Shown: positions 34,099-44,028 of the stretch, one piece after another
Position numbering within the stretch: position 1 is the stretch's first letter
Layout: each line of letters opens with the position of its first letter
DNA from: Closterium sp. Naga37s-1
Lineage: Eukaryota; Streptophyta; Zygnematophyceae; Desmidiales; Closteriaceae
NCBI GenBank assembly: GCA_947471745.1
Contig: CANJKZ010000460.1
Coordinates: 356,001-420,000 of the forward strand
DNA length: 64,000 nt
Direction of reading: 5' to 3'
The notes under the pieces: generated by a model
The model's database searches: none
What the model was told of the DNA's origin: nothing
What the model saw: the letters and a program-made list of their open reading frames with translations, nothing else
Program-made: the position numbers and the translations under genes

Positions 34099-36606
34099 AG
34101 ACTCTGCCGCTAGAGACACTGTCGCTGGAGGTTCTGGAGGTACTGCTGGAGCTGGTGGTACCGGAGGTGCTGCAGCTGCTGGTCCTGGAGGTGCTCGTAC
34201 TGGGGGTACTGGAGCTGCCGGGACTGGTGGTGTTTGGGGAGCTGGAGCTGGAGACCCTACGGAGCCTAGAGCTGCTGGGGCTGGAGGAGCTGGAGCTGTT
34301 GGCGCTGGTGTTGGAGGCACTGGCGCTGGAGATGGAGGAGCCGGAGCTGTTGACCCTGGAGCTTGAGGAGTTGGAGGCACTGTGCGGCCGTGACCGTACT
34401 TCGTTCCCCTACTTCAGCAGGTTCTTGGTCTCCCGTCTTCTCCTGACCAGTTGCAGCCGCTGTTACAGCTAGCCTACCCACTGCCTGCTCCTTCTCCTTA
34501 CACTGAGCAGTCCGGCGGTCTTACAGAGCGTCGTGAGCCTGCGTCTCGTCCTGCCTCTCTTGATTACACTGGTCGTCGCGTTCCTCGTCCGCGTCCCCCT
34601 CTTGTCCCGTGCACACACCATATGGCACGTCGTCCTTCCTCTGTTCCGCTGCGTGTTCCTCTGCCGCCTCCTCCTCATTCCTCTCGTCCTGCCGTCCCTG
34701 ACCCTGATTCTAACCTTGCTCGTGCTGCCAGTCCCACTATCTCTCGTCTCCTCGCACTGTTTCCACTGACCCTTTCTTTGAGTCCACTGCTGCGTCTGCC
34801 CTCGTTGCTGAGCTAGTTGACTTTGCTGCTGCCTGTCGTCTAAACTACGCCACTGCTCTTGTTGGTGAGTCTGAGTCTGCCTGTCCTCCGTCCGTCGAGG
34901 GTGAGTGTGCTCTTGGCACGGACATCCTTGAGGACACGCAGGAGGACTTTGAGTGTCTTGCAGCTGCTGTACCTCGTTTTGCTTCCATGCTGCTTGCCCC
35001 TGGGGGAGACTCGGATGCACCAGACATCCCGACCCCGCGCTCTTACGCAGAGGCGATTACGGGTCCCTACCCCTATCAGTGGCAGGCAGCCATGGATGCC
35101 GAGATGGCATCCTGGAAGTCCACATGCACCTACGTCGACGCATTTCCCCCGTCTCGGGCAAACATAGTCGATGGCATGTGGATTTTCAGGGTGAAGCGGC
35201 CGCCGGGTTCTCCGCCTGCCTTCAAGGCGCGTTACGTTGCTCGAGGCTTCAGTCAGCGACAGGGGGTCGACTACTTCCAGACCTTCTCCCCCACCCCGAA
35301 GATGACTAATCTTCGGGTGTTGCTGCACGTCGCTGCTCAGCGTGACTACGAGTTGCACTCTCTGGACTTCAGTACAGCTTTCTTGCAGGGCAGCTTGAAC
35401 GAGGAGATCTGGCTGCGCCGCCCACCTGGCTTCACTGGGTCGTTTTCTGCAGGTACCCAGTGGAGCCTCCGTCGGCCAGTCTACGGTCTCCGCCAGGCGC
35501 CTCGCGAGTGGCACGACACATTGAGGACTACACTTGCGGCTCTTGGGTTTGCTCCTTCTACTGCTGACCCGTCGCTATTTCTACGCACCGACACGTCGCT
35601 GCCACCGTTCTACGTCCTCGTGTACGTCGACGACCTTGTCTTTGCCACTGCTGACACTGAGGCACTTAGCCTTGTGAAGTCGGAGCTGCAGAAGAGACAC
35701 ACTTGCACTGACCTAGGTGAACTGCGCAACTATCTTGGCTTGCAGATCACTCGGGACAGAGCACGGCGCAACATCACACTGACTCGGTCACACATGGTGC
35801 ACCAGGTCCTTCAGCACTTCGGCTTCCAGTTCTCCTCGCCACAGCCCACTCCTCTGTCTATCGGTCACTCGCTCTCACCTCCACCTTCGGACGAGTCCGT
35901 AGAGCCGAGTGGTCCGTATCCAGAGCTTGTGGGTTGTCTCATGTACCTGACGACGTGCACACGACCTGACCTCGCGTACCCTCTCAGCCTCTTGGCTCGC
36001 TACGTGGCTCTCGGTAGGCACCGAAAGGTGCACTGGGATGCTGCAAAGAGGGTACTGCGTTACTTGTGCAGTACGTCGGGCATGGGGCTCGTGCTTGGAG
36101 GACGGGGTCCAATTGTCCTCACTAATCACGCAGACGCTTCTTGGGTTGACGACTCAGCTACGCAGTAGTCGTCACAGGGTTACACCTTCAGCCTCGGTTC
36201 CGGCTCTATTTCCTGGCGGTCTACCCGCTCGTCTTCAGTTCTCGGGTCCAGTTGTGAGGCTGAGATCTACGCCGGGGCCATGGCTGCACAGGAGCTACGC
36301 TGGCTCACCTACCTGCTGAATGACTTGGGAGAGCAGCCTCATTCGCCTCCAGTTCTGTACGTAGACAACAAGGCCATGATTGCCTTGTGTCAGGAGCACA
36401 GACTGGAGCACAGAACAAAGCACATCGCTCTGCAATACTTCCTTGCTCGAGATTTGCAGCAGCGTGGCCAACTTCGTCTTGCGTACGTGGCCACTAGGGC
36501 CAACACTGCTTATATATTCACCAAGGCACTTCCGCCTGGTGATCATCAGCGCTTCTCTACTGCGTTAGGCCTTGTGCCTACTTTGCCTCACTTGCTCACT
36601 ACGTGA
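34099..36606 (+). pseudogene. E linker, RT and RNase H
   Basis: The linker (34099-34850) is frame-broken, with Gly/Ala/Thr repeats and the TERREPASRP block. RT is open from 34987: SYAEAITGPYPYQW, ARYVARGFSQRQGVDYF, LDFSTAFLQG, YGLRQAPREWH and YVDDLVFATA. RNase H starts (NHADASW), meets a TAG at 36166-36168 where A1/A2 have an Arg codon, and continues in the same frame to TGA 36604-36606 with YVDNKAM and RTKHIALQYF. The change from cgg to tag needs two transitions. Confidence 0.85.
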
Positions 36607-36832
36607 CTTTGCTTGTACTGTGATCTATATACATATCTGCATGCTTCCACTTGCTAGGGTATGATCACTGTATTGTTTGTTTTCTTTATATAACTTTGTA
36701 TGTGAACTGGCCTTGTGGCCCTTCACTTGTGCTCAGACTGTGTGGTGACTTTGTGATCCACCCTGAGCTTGCTTTGTTTTTCTTGACTGGTCTTGTGACC
36801 GCTTGTTCTCCCCCACTTTGCCTATGGGGGTG

Positions 36833-36953
36833 TGTCAGAATGTTATATTGCTTACATTGTGTAGGCTATAGTGGGGTAGCCCATAAAGAGTACAACCCAA
36901 TTAGGGTTAGTACTTGTACCCAACTGTTTCATAGTTCATTCATTCTTCTGACA
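36833..36953 (+). repeat. E 3' LTR (121 bp)
   Basis: It follows the purine tract tatgggggtg; TGTCAGAATG to TTCTGACA; gcctt on the right. Confidence 0.95.
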
Positions 36954-37515
36954 GCCTTCGCCATCGCAACCTCGACGACGTTCGCGTGCCTCTGTAGAAC
37001 TCGCCAAGCAGGTTACCCGGTCGACCTAGACAACCCCAGGTGCTGTGGTCGACCACCAAGTGCCTCTGGTCGACCACCGGGTCCCTTTGGTCGACCACCA
37101 GGTGCCCCTGGTCGACCAGAGCTCTCAACGAGCTACCCCCTGGTCGACGGACCCCTTCCGTCGACCAGAACTGTCAGTCGTTATCGCCGAGCTCCCCTCA
37201 TCGACCGCTGCTCACTTGTCAGGTCAACGGACTGCTTCGTTGACCTCCCAGTCGAATTGCAGGTCGACGGACTGCTCCGTCGACCTCCCGGTCGATCTGC
37301 CCCTCCTGGTCAACGGCCTACTCGTCGCCCAAACCAGTCATCTGCAGTTGTCGAGCTCCCCGGTCGACAGCAACACCACTGCAGTCCCCTGCAGCTCGAC
37401 AAAGCCTGTCGAGCAGCTCTCCCACTGTGACAGTCGGCTGCTACTCCCGTACATCCGACCAAGTCGTCGGCGTTGCCCAAGCGAGGGCGGGGCCAACTCT
37501 CCATTCCCGTTAACA

Positions 37516-39641
37516 GAGGCGTCGCCTGTGGCGCCGGCCAGAGGCATTGCCGGCGGCCGACAAGGCGCCAAGCTTGTTGACCAGGACGGGAATCCGTCGA
37601 CGACAAGGGAGATGCATGTCAGATAGGGGAGCTGGTTGAAAAGAAGGCAGCAGCAAGGGTGCTGTCGACAGGGGAGCAGCAGACGGGGCGGTCGACAAGG
37701 GAGGTGTCGAATTCAGCAGGAGGTGAGCAGTCGGTCTACCGGTCGAAGCAGCGGGTCGACGACGTGGCCGTTGACAAAGAAGTGGAGCTGTCGGCAGGAG
37801 AAGAGTCCACCGACAACGATGTGGTGGAGGTTCCGGTCAAGAAGTCTGAGCTGCGACGCACAGGTCGAACTGGGAAGCCGCCGGAGCGGCTGGTCTTCCA
37901 CGTTTGTCTGCCACCAGCTGTCTTCACCACGGTGTACGACGAAGTCAACAATGACCTGCTCTACGACTACGCCGAAGATGACGTCGACCTGCCGGAGCTC
38001 GACCCCGACGTACACGCTGACCCCGAACACTGCTGGGACATTGCCACGATGACGGTGAAGGAGGCGCTGGCGAGCTGGAAGGACGAGGCGGTGAAGGCCG
38101 CCATGGAAGAAGAAATCCGCAGCCTCATCGGCATAGGCACCTGGGAGCTGGTCGAACGCCTACGCAGGTTGAACATCATGAAGAACCGGTGGGTGCTGAC
38201 CACCAAGTACCGCATCAACGACACCATCGAGCGCGAGAAGGCGCGGCTGGTTGTGAAGGGCTTCACGCAGGTGCACGGAGCCGACTACGGCGAGACGTAC
38301 TCGCCGGTGAGCAGCTACGTCAGACTGAGGATCATCCTCAACATCGTCGCCGTCCTCGACCTCAACCTGATGCAGCTCGACATGAAGAACGCTTTCCTGC
38401 AGAGTAAGCCCGACCGGGTGCTATACATGTACCAGCCGGACTACTTCGACGAGGGGACCGGCCGGGTGTGCAAGCTTCTGAAGAGCCTCTACGGGCTGAA
38501 GCAGTCGTCGCTGCTGTGGTATAGGGCTCTCGACGGCGTGCTGCTGGGCGCAGGCTGGAACAAGAGTCAGGTCGACACGGCCCTCTACTTCAAGGTTGGC
38601 GACGGCGGAGTGACCTGTTGGGTGCTGGTCTAGGTCGACGACCTGCTCGCCGCCAGCAGCAGCACTGCGATGCTGAAGGAGCTCAAGGAACTGCGGGAGG
38701 CCGCCTTCGAGCTGCGCGAGATCTCGCCGGTAGTGAAGTACCTTGGGCTAGAGATCGTGTGCAACAGGCGGGCGATGAAGCTGTGGCTATATCAGCGTAA
38801 CTACGTCGACAAGCTGCGTAGGCGCTTCATCGACGAGGAGTAAGGCGGGCGCATCCCGAAGACGCCAGTCTCGGTCGACGCCTACGCCGAGCTAACATTC
38901 GACGACGAGGAGGCGGAGGAGCGCGAAGAGGAGGAGTACCGGCAGAAGGTTGGCTCGCTGCAGTTCACGGCGACAACGACGAGGCCGGACATCGCCTTTG
39001 CCTACAGCAAGCTGGGGAGCGGCCTCACTGTGAGGAGCAACCAGCACTGGCGCGAGGTCGACCGCTGCCTCGCCTACCTCGCCGACACCCACGATACCGC
39101 CCCGGAGTTCGGCGGTGGACCAGAGTCGCAGGAGCTGATCGGCTACATGGACGTCGACGACGCGAACGTCAAGCAGAACCGGACGAGGACGGGCGGCTAC
39201 GTGTTCATCTTCGGAGGGGCCGCAGTCTCCTGGTCGAGCCAGCGCATAAAGTGCGCGACACTCTCCTCGACCGAGTCGGAGTACGTCGCGGCCACGGATG
39301 CCGGCAAGGAAGGGCGTCGACTTCGCTTCCTCCTTGCAGAATTCAAGCTACTCGACGCGGAGAAGCCGACCATCCTCCGCATGGACAACAAGTTGGCAAT
39401 CACGGTCGCTGAGGGCTTGGGGCTGACGGGCAACCTCAAGCATATGGAGCGACACTATGCCTGGCTGCAGCACATGGTGAGGCGCGGGAAGTTCGTGCTG
39501 AAGTACATCCCGACCACCGAGCAGCCGGCAGACTTCCTGACGAAGGCGCTGCATTTTCCAGCTTTCAACCGGTGCTCTGTCGCCATCGGCCAAGTTCGTC
39601 TGGTCGACGTCGGCGACGGCAACGATGATGTGCAGCAATAG
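37516..39641 (+). pseudogene. C integrase tail, linker, RT and RNase H
   Basis: After the inverted LTR the C coding resumes with KLVDQDG and STTREMH, the conserved end of the copia integrase region, then a frame-broken linker. From 37659 one frame runs to TAG 39639-39641. RT: NRWVLTTKYRIND, ARLVVKGFTQ, LDMKNAFLQ and YGLKQSSLLWY. The catalytic box reads stop-VDD because the Tyr codon is TAG (38631-38633). A TAA follows at 38841-38843. RNase H: GYMDVDDAN, SSTESEYVAATDA, RMDNKLAI and PADFLTKAL. The base composition is higher in GTCGAC and GC than in F/I. Confidence 0.85.
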
Positions 39642-39770
39642 GTGACGTGCCCTTCTGCACGGCTGGTGCGGTGTCGGCGTGCTATGTGTAGGGTGCACGT
39701 CGAGGATGAGTTTTCTCCGTGGAGTACTGTCGTGTGGGCTGGAGGCCCAAGCGTGAGCGCGGCAGGGGAG

Positions 39771-40310
39771 TGTTAACGGGAATGGAGTGTTGGCCCTGCC
39801 CTCGCTTGGGCAATGCCGACGACTTGATCGGGCTGGTCTCCTGAAGTCGATGTGGCTCGTCAGGCACAGACAATAGCCGACGGATGCACAACGATGCATG
39901 TCGGGCCAATCGCATGCACGCACTTGCGAGCATGCGCACTGCTGTCTTCTACAGGGCAACGCTGGACAGCCACACTGCTGCAGCGTTGGCATGCCGTCGA
40001 CCTGCAGTGTTGGCAGGTCGCCTTTCTGCGGTGCTGGTGCGGCTCCTCTATGCAACGCTGGCAAGCGGTCGACCAAGCTATGCTGGCGGTCGACCAGGCT
40101 AGCTGAAGGGTTGATAGGTGCCTGATGTAGTCATTGTTGTCATTGCTTGTTCAACTATTCTGTAATTTCGACTTTGCTAGTGGAAACTCTTGCCGATTTC
40201 TCCCGTGATTTTGCAAGCACTAAGGAACTAGGCAAAGCTACGATCACTCCTAGTAGTTCGTGCCAACCCCCGCAGTCTAGCTCACTACCGTTGTAGAGTG
40301 GATCTCTGCA
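39771..40310 (+). repeat. C 3' LTR (540 bp, internally deleted)
   Basis: It follows the purine tract ggcaggggag and runs TGTTAACGGG to TCTCTGCA. It matches the 5' LTR at both ends but lacks about 440 bp of the gtcgac-rich middle. Right flank catcg against catca on the left. Confidence 0.85.
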
Positions 40311-41445
40311 CATCGCAACACTATGCTCATCACACAGAATCTGTTTCTTTTTTTGTGGAGTGGGCTCCGGCTCTATTGGCTTTCTGTTCTACCTATGAGT
40401 CTCACGTGCGTACTATGTGGTCGAGCATGACCTGAATTACAACTTTCAAACTGTGCACAACCAGCCCTACTCCCTTCATGAGGGAGCGGTTGAGACTCTC
40501 GCCAACCAAACCTGTGCTGCTCTACGACTCCCTGGTTTTTTGCGGGGTGTCATTTGGTAACCAGAGAGGCTCAAGAAGTCAACTGTGGGCTCCGAAGGCA
40601 AACTGTGCAAAGTTTGCCTTCCTTCTTTTGTAATTCAGGTCTTGGGCTTTAACAGAGAAATTTGGCAAGAGTTTCCACCAAGGAATTGAAAGAAACATTG
40701 AGAACTCAAAATTAGAGTACAAAAAGAGGCATGGAAGTTGATATGACTAGAATGGCATTGGAACCCCTAGCAAGCATTCTGCATGGCGAATTGCCAGCAC
40801 TTCATCATAGCAATTCGCCAATGCTGCAGCAAGGTGGCCTGCCAGCGTAGCAGAAGGGCGACATGCCAGTGCTGCAGCAGGGCGGCCTGCCAGCGCTGCA
40901 TTCGCATGTGAATATCTGCGCAGGTGTGCACCTGCCGAGTAGGTGCAGGTAGACAGTTGCACCGTCAGAGACATTGCGCAGGTGCCAGGTAGAAAACCCT
41001 CCGATGGTTTCGTCAGATGTCCACCGTCGAGCAAGTAATGCCATTCCGCATGTGAAATTTCGCTAAGAATCACCTGAGCGAATTTTGCATGCCTTCACTG
41101 AGTTCCGCAATCGCGCGAATTCGGTCGACCAGTTCGCCGAGACGAGGCTTGCCGAATGGCGCCCTTCGATCAGAGAACGGGGCTCATCGGAAAGCACTCC
41201 GTCAGCCAGAGATCGCGCGACTCACTAGCAGATCAGAGGACGAGCTCGTCGAACAGCACCCCGTCGATCAGAGCTCGTCGTTGGGCTGGTGAATCAGAGG
41301 ACAACCTCCTCGAAAACCACAATGGTTTCAGAGGACGGGCTGATCCAATGCGACGATCACTTCGTCGAATTCACCACGTCGTCGCAGAGAATGCCTGCGC
41401 CCAAGCGAGGGCGGGGCCTTTCACTTCGACAATATCGATGGCACA

Positions 41446-42151
41446 CCCGCCAATGCAATAAAAGCGGCTGCACTTCAGGTCGGGCTCGACGGTAGTTGAC
41501 CCTGCATACGTCGGGCATTTGCGTGTCGTCACTTGCGCCACCGACATTTTTGGACGCAAAACTCCATTTGCGCCTGGCGAGTTCCCCAGTCGTCCTTTTT
41601 CTCCATAGTTGCTCCGAAATTATCGCCCACTGTGCCGCATGTCCCTTGTCGCCAGCTGCCGAGCCACACTCCATGAGTCAAGCGTGCAAGATGACGACGA
41701 GCCACCGTTGTCACTTGCCGCATGGGACGACTCCGAAGTTGTCGCGCAACTGTTGACCCAGGTCCAACGGCGTTAACTGCCATTCATGCTGACGACTTCC
41801 GCGAATTTCGTGCAGGTGCCGACGCAGGTCCGCTGACGCCAGCTGCCTCACAAAATTCCGAAATCGTCAGTAAGAACGCAGAGGAATAGTAACTCATGTT
41901 TAATGTCGCGACAGCTTCAGCTGTTTGTTGCCCGGGGGGAGGGAGGTCACAGTCGATCGCGATCGTTCTAGGCAAGGATCTGGCGGTGCCGAAGGAGTGC
42001 TCGTAAAAATATGGCCGCGAGGAGCAACTAACTAGTTCTCCTGGCCGGCTAGCACGCAACTCCTGGACCCGGAGGCGTCCTTCCTCGTCCCCCCTCGTCC
42101 CCCCCCCCGAGGGGTATTACACTCTAAAAAACGGGGTAGGATAGGAAAGTA
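41446..42151. other. Unrecognised sequence between old LTRs
   Basis: I see no recognisable protein or LTR. Part of it (about 42066-42151, rich in G and C runs) may be leader of the minus-strand element K, because it lies on the internal side of the K PBS. Open frames up to 105 codons lack family motifs. Confidence 0.35.
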
Positions 42152-42651
42152 GCTCTGATACCAGGTATTATGAATGAACTATAGGAAATCCTAGCTGATG
42201 GAATGGGTTTGAAACCCGTAGAATTGGTTAAGGGACGTAGCCCTTTTCAGGATCGTAGTATCTTGGATTAAAGACTAAGTATTGGCAGCGGAAGACTTGT
42301 AGCTTGTCCAACTTGTGTGGAGTCAAGCTTGTATATGAAAGTTGTAAGTTATAAAAATTATATGTGTGTAAAGTTATATTTATGAAACATGCATACAGAG
42401 GTTTTATAGTCCTAGCAAAAGTACCTGTTCGTATACTGTAGACGAAGTACCTATTCGTCACTCTAGGGGTGTTGACCTATAGACACTAATAAAAGTGGCT
42501 ATTTGTTGACCTAGGCCTAGAGCTACTTTGACTAGTCAGCTGAATCCGAATGCTGACGTCATCAAGTTCGAGACCCACTATTGTACTGTTTCGATATTGT
42601 ATAGTCTAACTGGGAATTTCAGAAATGCTAAGAGACCTATATCTCTCAACA
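42152..42651 (-). repeat. K: minus-strand family-F-like LTR with PBS
   Basis: gctctgatacca at 42152-42163 is the exact complement of the initiator-Met PBS. To its right, on the minus strand, an LTR of about 488 bp starts TGTTGAGAG at 42651. It has TGACGTCA at 42554-42561, two GAAYAGGTACTT boxes (42445-42456 and 42419-42430) and a TATA box (42402-42408), the same order as in I and F0. No pol is attached, so it is a truncated 5' end. Confidence 0.7.
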
Positions 42652-44028
42652 CTAGCTAGGCGGGGAGATCGGGAATGGATGGCTCGGTGATGTTGCGATT
42701 GGGGCGGAGGCCGACTCGGGAGTGGTTCAGTGCGACGAATTAGGCCGAATAGGTGCGTCGCGTGACCCTCAGGATGGCCTCGCTAAGGAGTGCCTTAGTA
42801 AGGATTTTGTAAATCCTTACAAGATTAAGGCCTATTGTATTCTGCTAGTTCTATTTTCTTATGTGTAAACTACCTTGTAATCTAAATCACGTTGCAATCA
42901 CAGAGTTATCCACCACACCCTATTGCCTTTTTCTCAAATTCGAAGGGAAACTCAAGAAGGAAATGTATGATTGTAACTCTATGCATGGTTTGGTTGAAAC
43001 TATAGAGATCATATATGTGTGCTTGTGTATTTCATTTCGCGTCCGATTTTGTTCTGCGGTGTTGCGGAATGACCTGTATCGAGCTTATTGTGACAGTCAC
43101 TAGTTTCTCGACTTGTGTAAAACATGTGTGTTGACCAGTCCACTTTGTTTCTGCCAAGCAGCGACCAATTCCACGCACCACAGTACATTACACCTGATGC
43201 CTGGTTGAGCTATCCATCGTTTCCTTGCAAAGAGGGCTTAGAGACGGTTCGTGTTATTTCGTAAGATTTGTCAACGTCGCAGCTAGAAAATGGGGTTAAA
43301 TAAAAATATAAGTTACACATTGACATTTGACGTTGGTCTCTTAGTTTCCATTGGTTCAGATCATTGCATTGAAAGTTGACGTCGGTCATTATTCGTTACC
43401 ATTGTTTCATCATCACTGCAACTTGCTCGAGGGCTTGCAAAGTGGATGCAACCGGCCGACGCAAAAAGCTCGAGTGCAGACTTTCTATCCATGAACGATA
43501 TAAATCGCGTTCAGGGGCTGAGCAAGTGTAGTTGTTGACCTTTCACATGCCCAAGGACACTACAAAACATTTGTCGCTGAATATTTTATTATCGCTGAAG
43601 AATTGTTGAAGTGTTCGCGCCTTTGGGCAAAAGACGTTTCACAGCCCCATTTCCCACTTCCACAAATATGGACCACGAAAACGAGGTCGTGTAGTCTGGC
43701 AAAGCCTAGCAGCGAGTGTAGAGTTGACGGTGTTGGGGTCCCTGAAATACCCTGGGAATCACAACGGATCAATTGAAGTAGGATAGGAGACGGGAACAGC
43801 AACTTCTGCGCGGTCCATTCCCCCGCTTTGGGACAGTTGTGCCATGACACATCAGTCCAGCAACACGTGAGCTCAACACTTGGGGATTTTCGTTCTTTTG
43901 TCTTGGGATGGCGAAGATATAAATGCCAATCACAAGCATTCGCGAAGTAGCTTTCCTCGCAAACGCGTAACCAATCACCAATCCCAAGCAGCTGCATTGA
44001 AGCGCCTTGTCTCTTCTTTCACCACCCA
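42652..44028. other. Intergenic sequence upstream of host gene
   Basis: AT-richer than the elements. I see no element ends and no recognisable protein; a 145-codon minus-strand frame (43560-43997) has no motif. gatataaatg near 43912 could be a TATA box for the gene starting at or after 44029, and ccaat boxes lie at 43971-43984, but their order is unusual. I regard this as probable promoter and 5' UTR of the next gene. Confidence 0.4.

Larger units (their letters stand above)
29636..36953 (+). mobile_element. E: full-length family-A-like Ty1/copia element, TSD gcctt
   Basis: This 7318-bp element has 121-bp LTRs (29636-29756 and 36833-36953) and identical flanks gcctt at 29631-29635 and 36954-36958. 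By eye the LTRs differ at four positions. Protein blocks align throughout with A1/A2 but are clearly diverged, as are the LTR and leader, so it is a sister lineage. Breaks are a deletion near 32155, a frameshift near 33970, further shifts in the linker and a TAG at 36166-36168. Confidence 0.95.
29092..37515 (-). repeat. Inverted C leader plus LTR inside C, split by E
   Basis: 29092-29143 is the reverse complement of the C leader (14109-14160). 29144-29635 plus 36959-37515 is a reverse-complement C LTR, ending ccattcccgttaaca at 37515. It therefore faces the element that contains it. Integrase-region coding of C stops at the left edge and resumes just right of 37515 with only a small gap. No second LTR and no further internal sequence of an inverted copy are present. 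E inserted in it later. Confidence 0.8.
13129..40310 (+). mobile_element. C: Ty1/copia element hosting D, A2, E and an inverted LTR
   Basis: LTRs are at 13129-14108 (980 bp) and 39771-40310 (540 bp). Flanks are catca and catcg, a 5-bp duplication with one mismatch. Internal coding is in three pieces: Gag (14209-15230), Gag end, protease and integrase (27398-29091), and RT-RNase H (37516-39641). D interrupts Gag, and an inverted C LTR plus leader interrupts the end of integrase. Removing D and one target copy restores the Gag frame exactly. At least five in-frame stops, four of them TAG, show that C is dead. Confidence 0.85.
12503..40652. mobile_element. TIR DNA element (about 0.95 kb without C), TTAA flanks
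   Basis: The left end reads TTAA then AGCCCAAAACCTGAATTAC; the right end is GTAATTCAGGTCTTGGGCT then TTAA. The 19-bp inverted ends match at 18 positions, with TTAA on both outer sides. Removing the element rejoins the two halves of the diverged LTR. The inside (12526-13128 and 40316-40629) has no transposase I can see, so it looks non-autonomous (MITE-like). It carries a palindromic box CAAACTGTGCACAGTTTG at 12697-12714, a near copy at 40599-40616 and a half copy near 40456. TTAA flanks fit piggyBac-type targeting, but the superfamily is not settled. C inserted into its middle. Confidence 0.6.
12405..41445 (-). repeat. Diverged C-like LTR, inverted, split by a TIR element
   Basis: Two pieces, about 12405-12502 and 40653-41445, together resemble the reverse complement of the element-C LTR. 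The left piece has ctacaacgg and gtgatcgtag blocks. The right piece has gagaaatttggcaagagtttccacca, then ctgcagcagggcggcctgcc, then cccaagcgagggcggggcc near its end. The minus-strand start would be TGTGCCATC at 41445. It is much more diverged than the C LTRs, so it is older, and it was split by the TIR element at a TTAA. No target duplication is visible. Confidence 0.6.

Noticed and set aside
43560..43997. A 145-codon minus-strand frame upstream of the host gene
   Set aside because: No recognisable motif, no partner exon, and it lies in the probable promoter or 5' UTR of the plus-strand gene.
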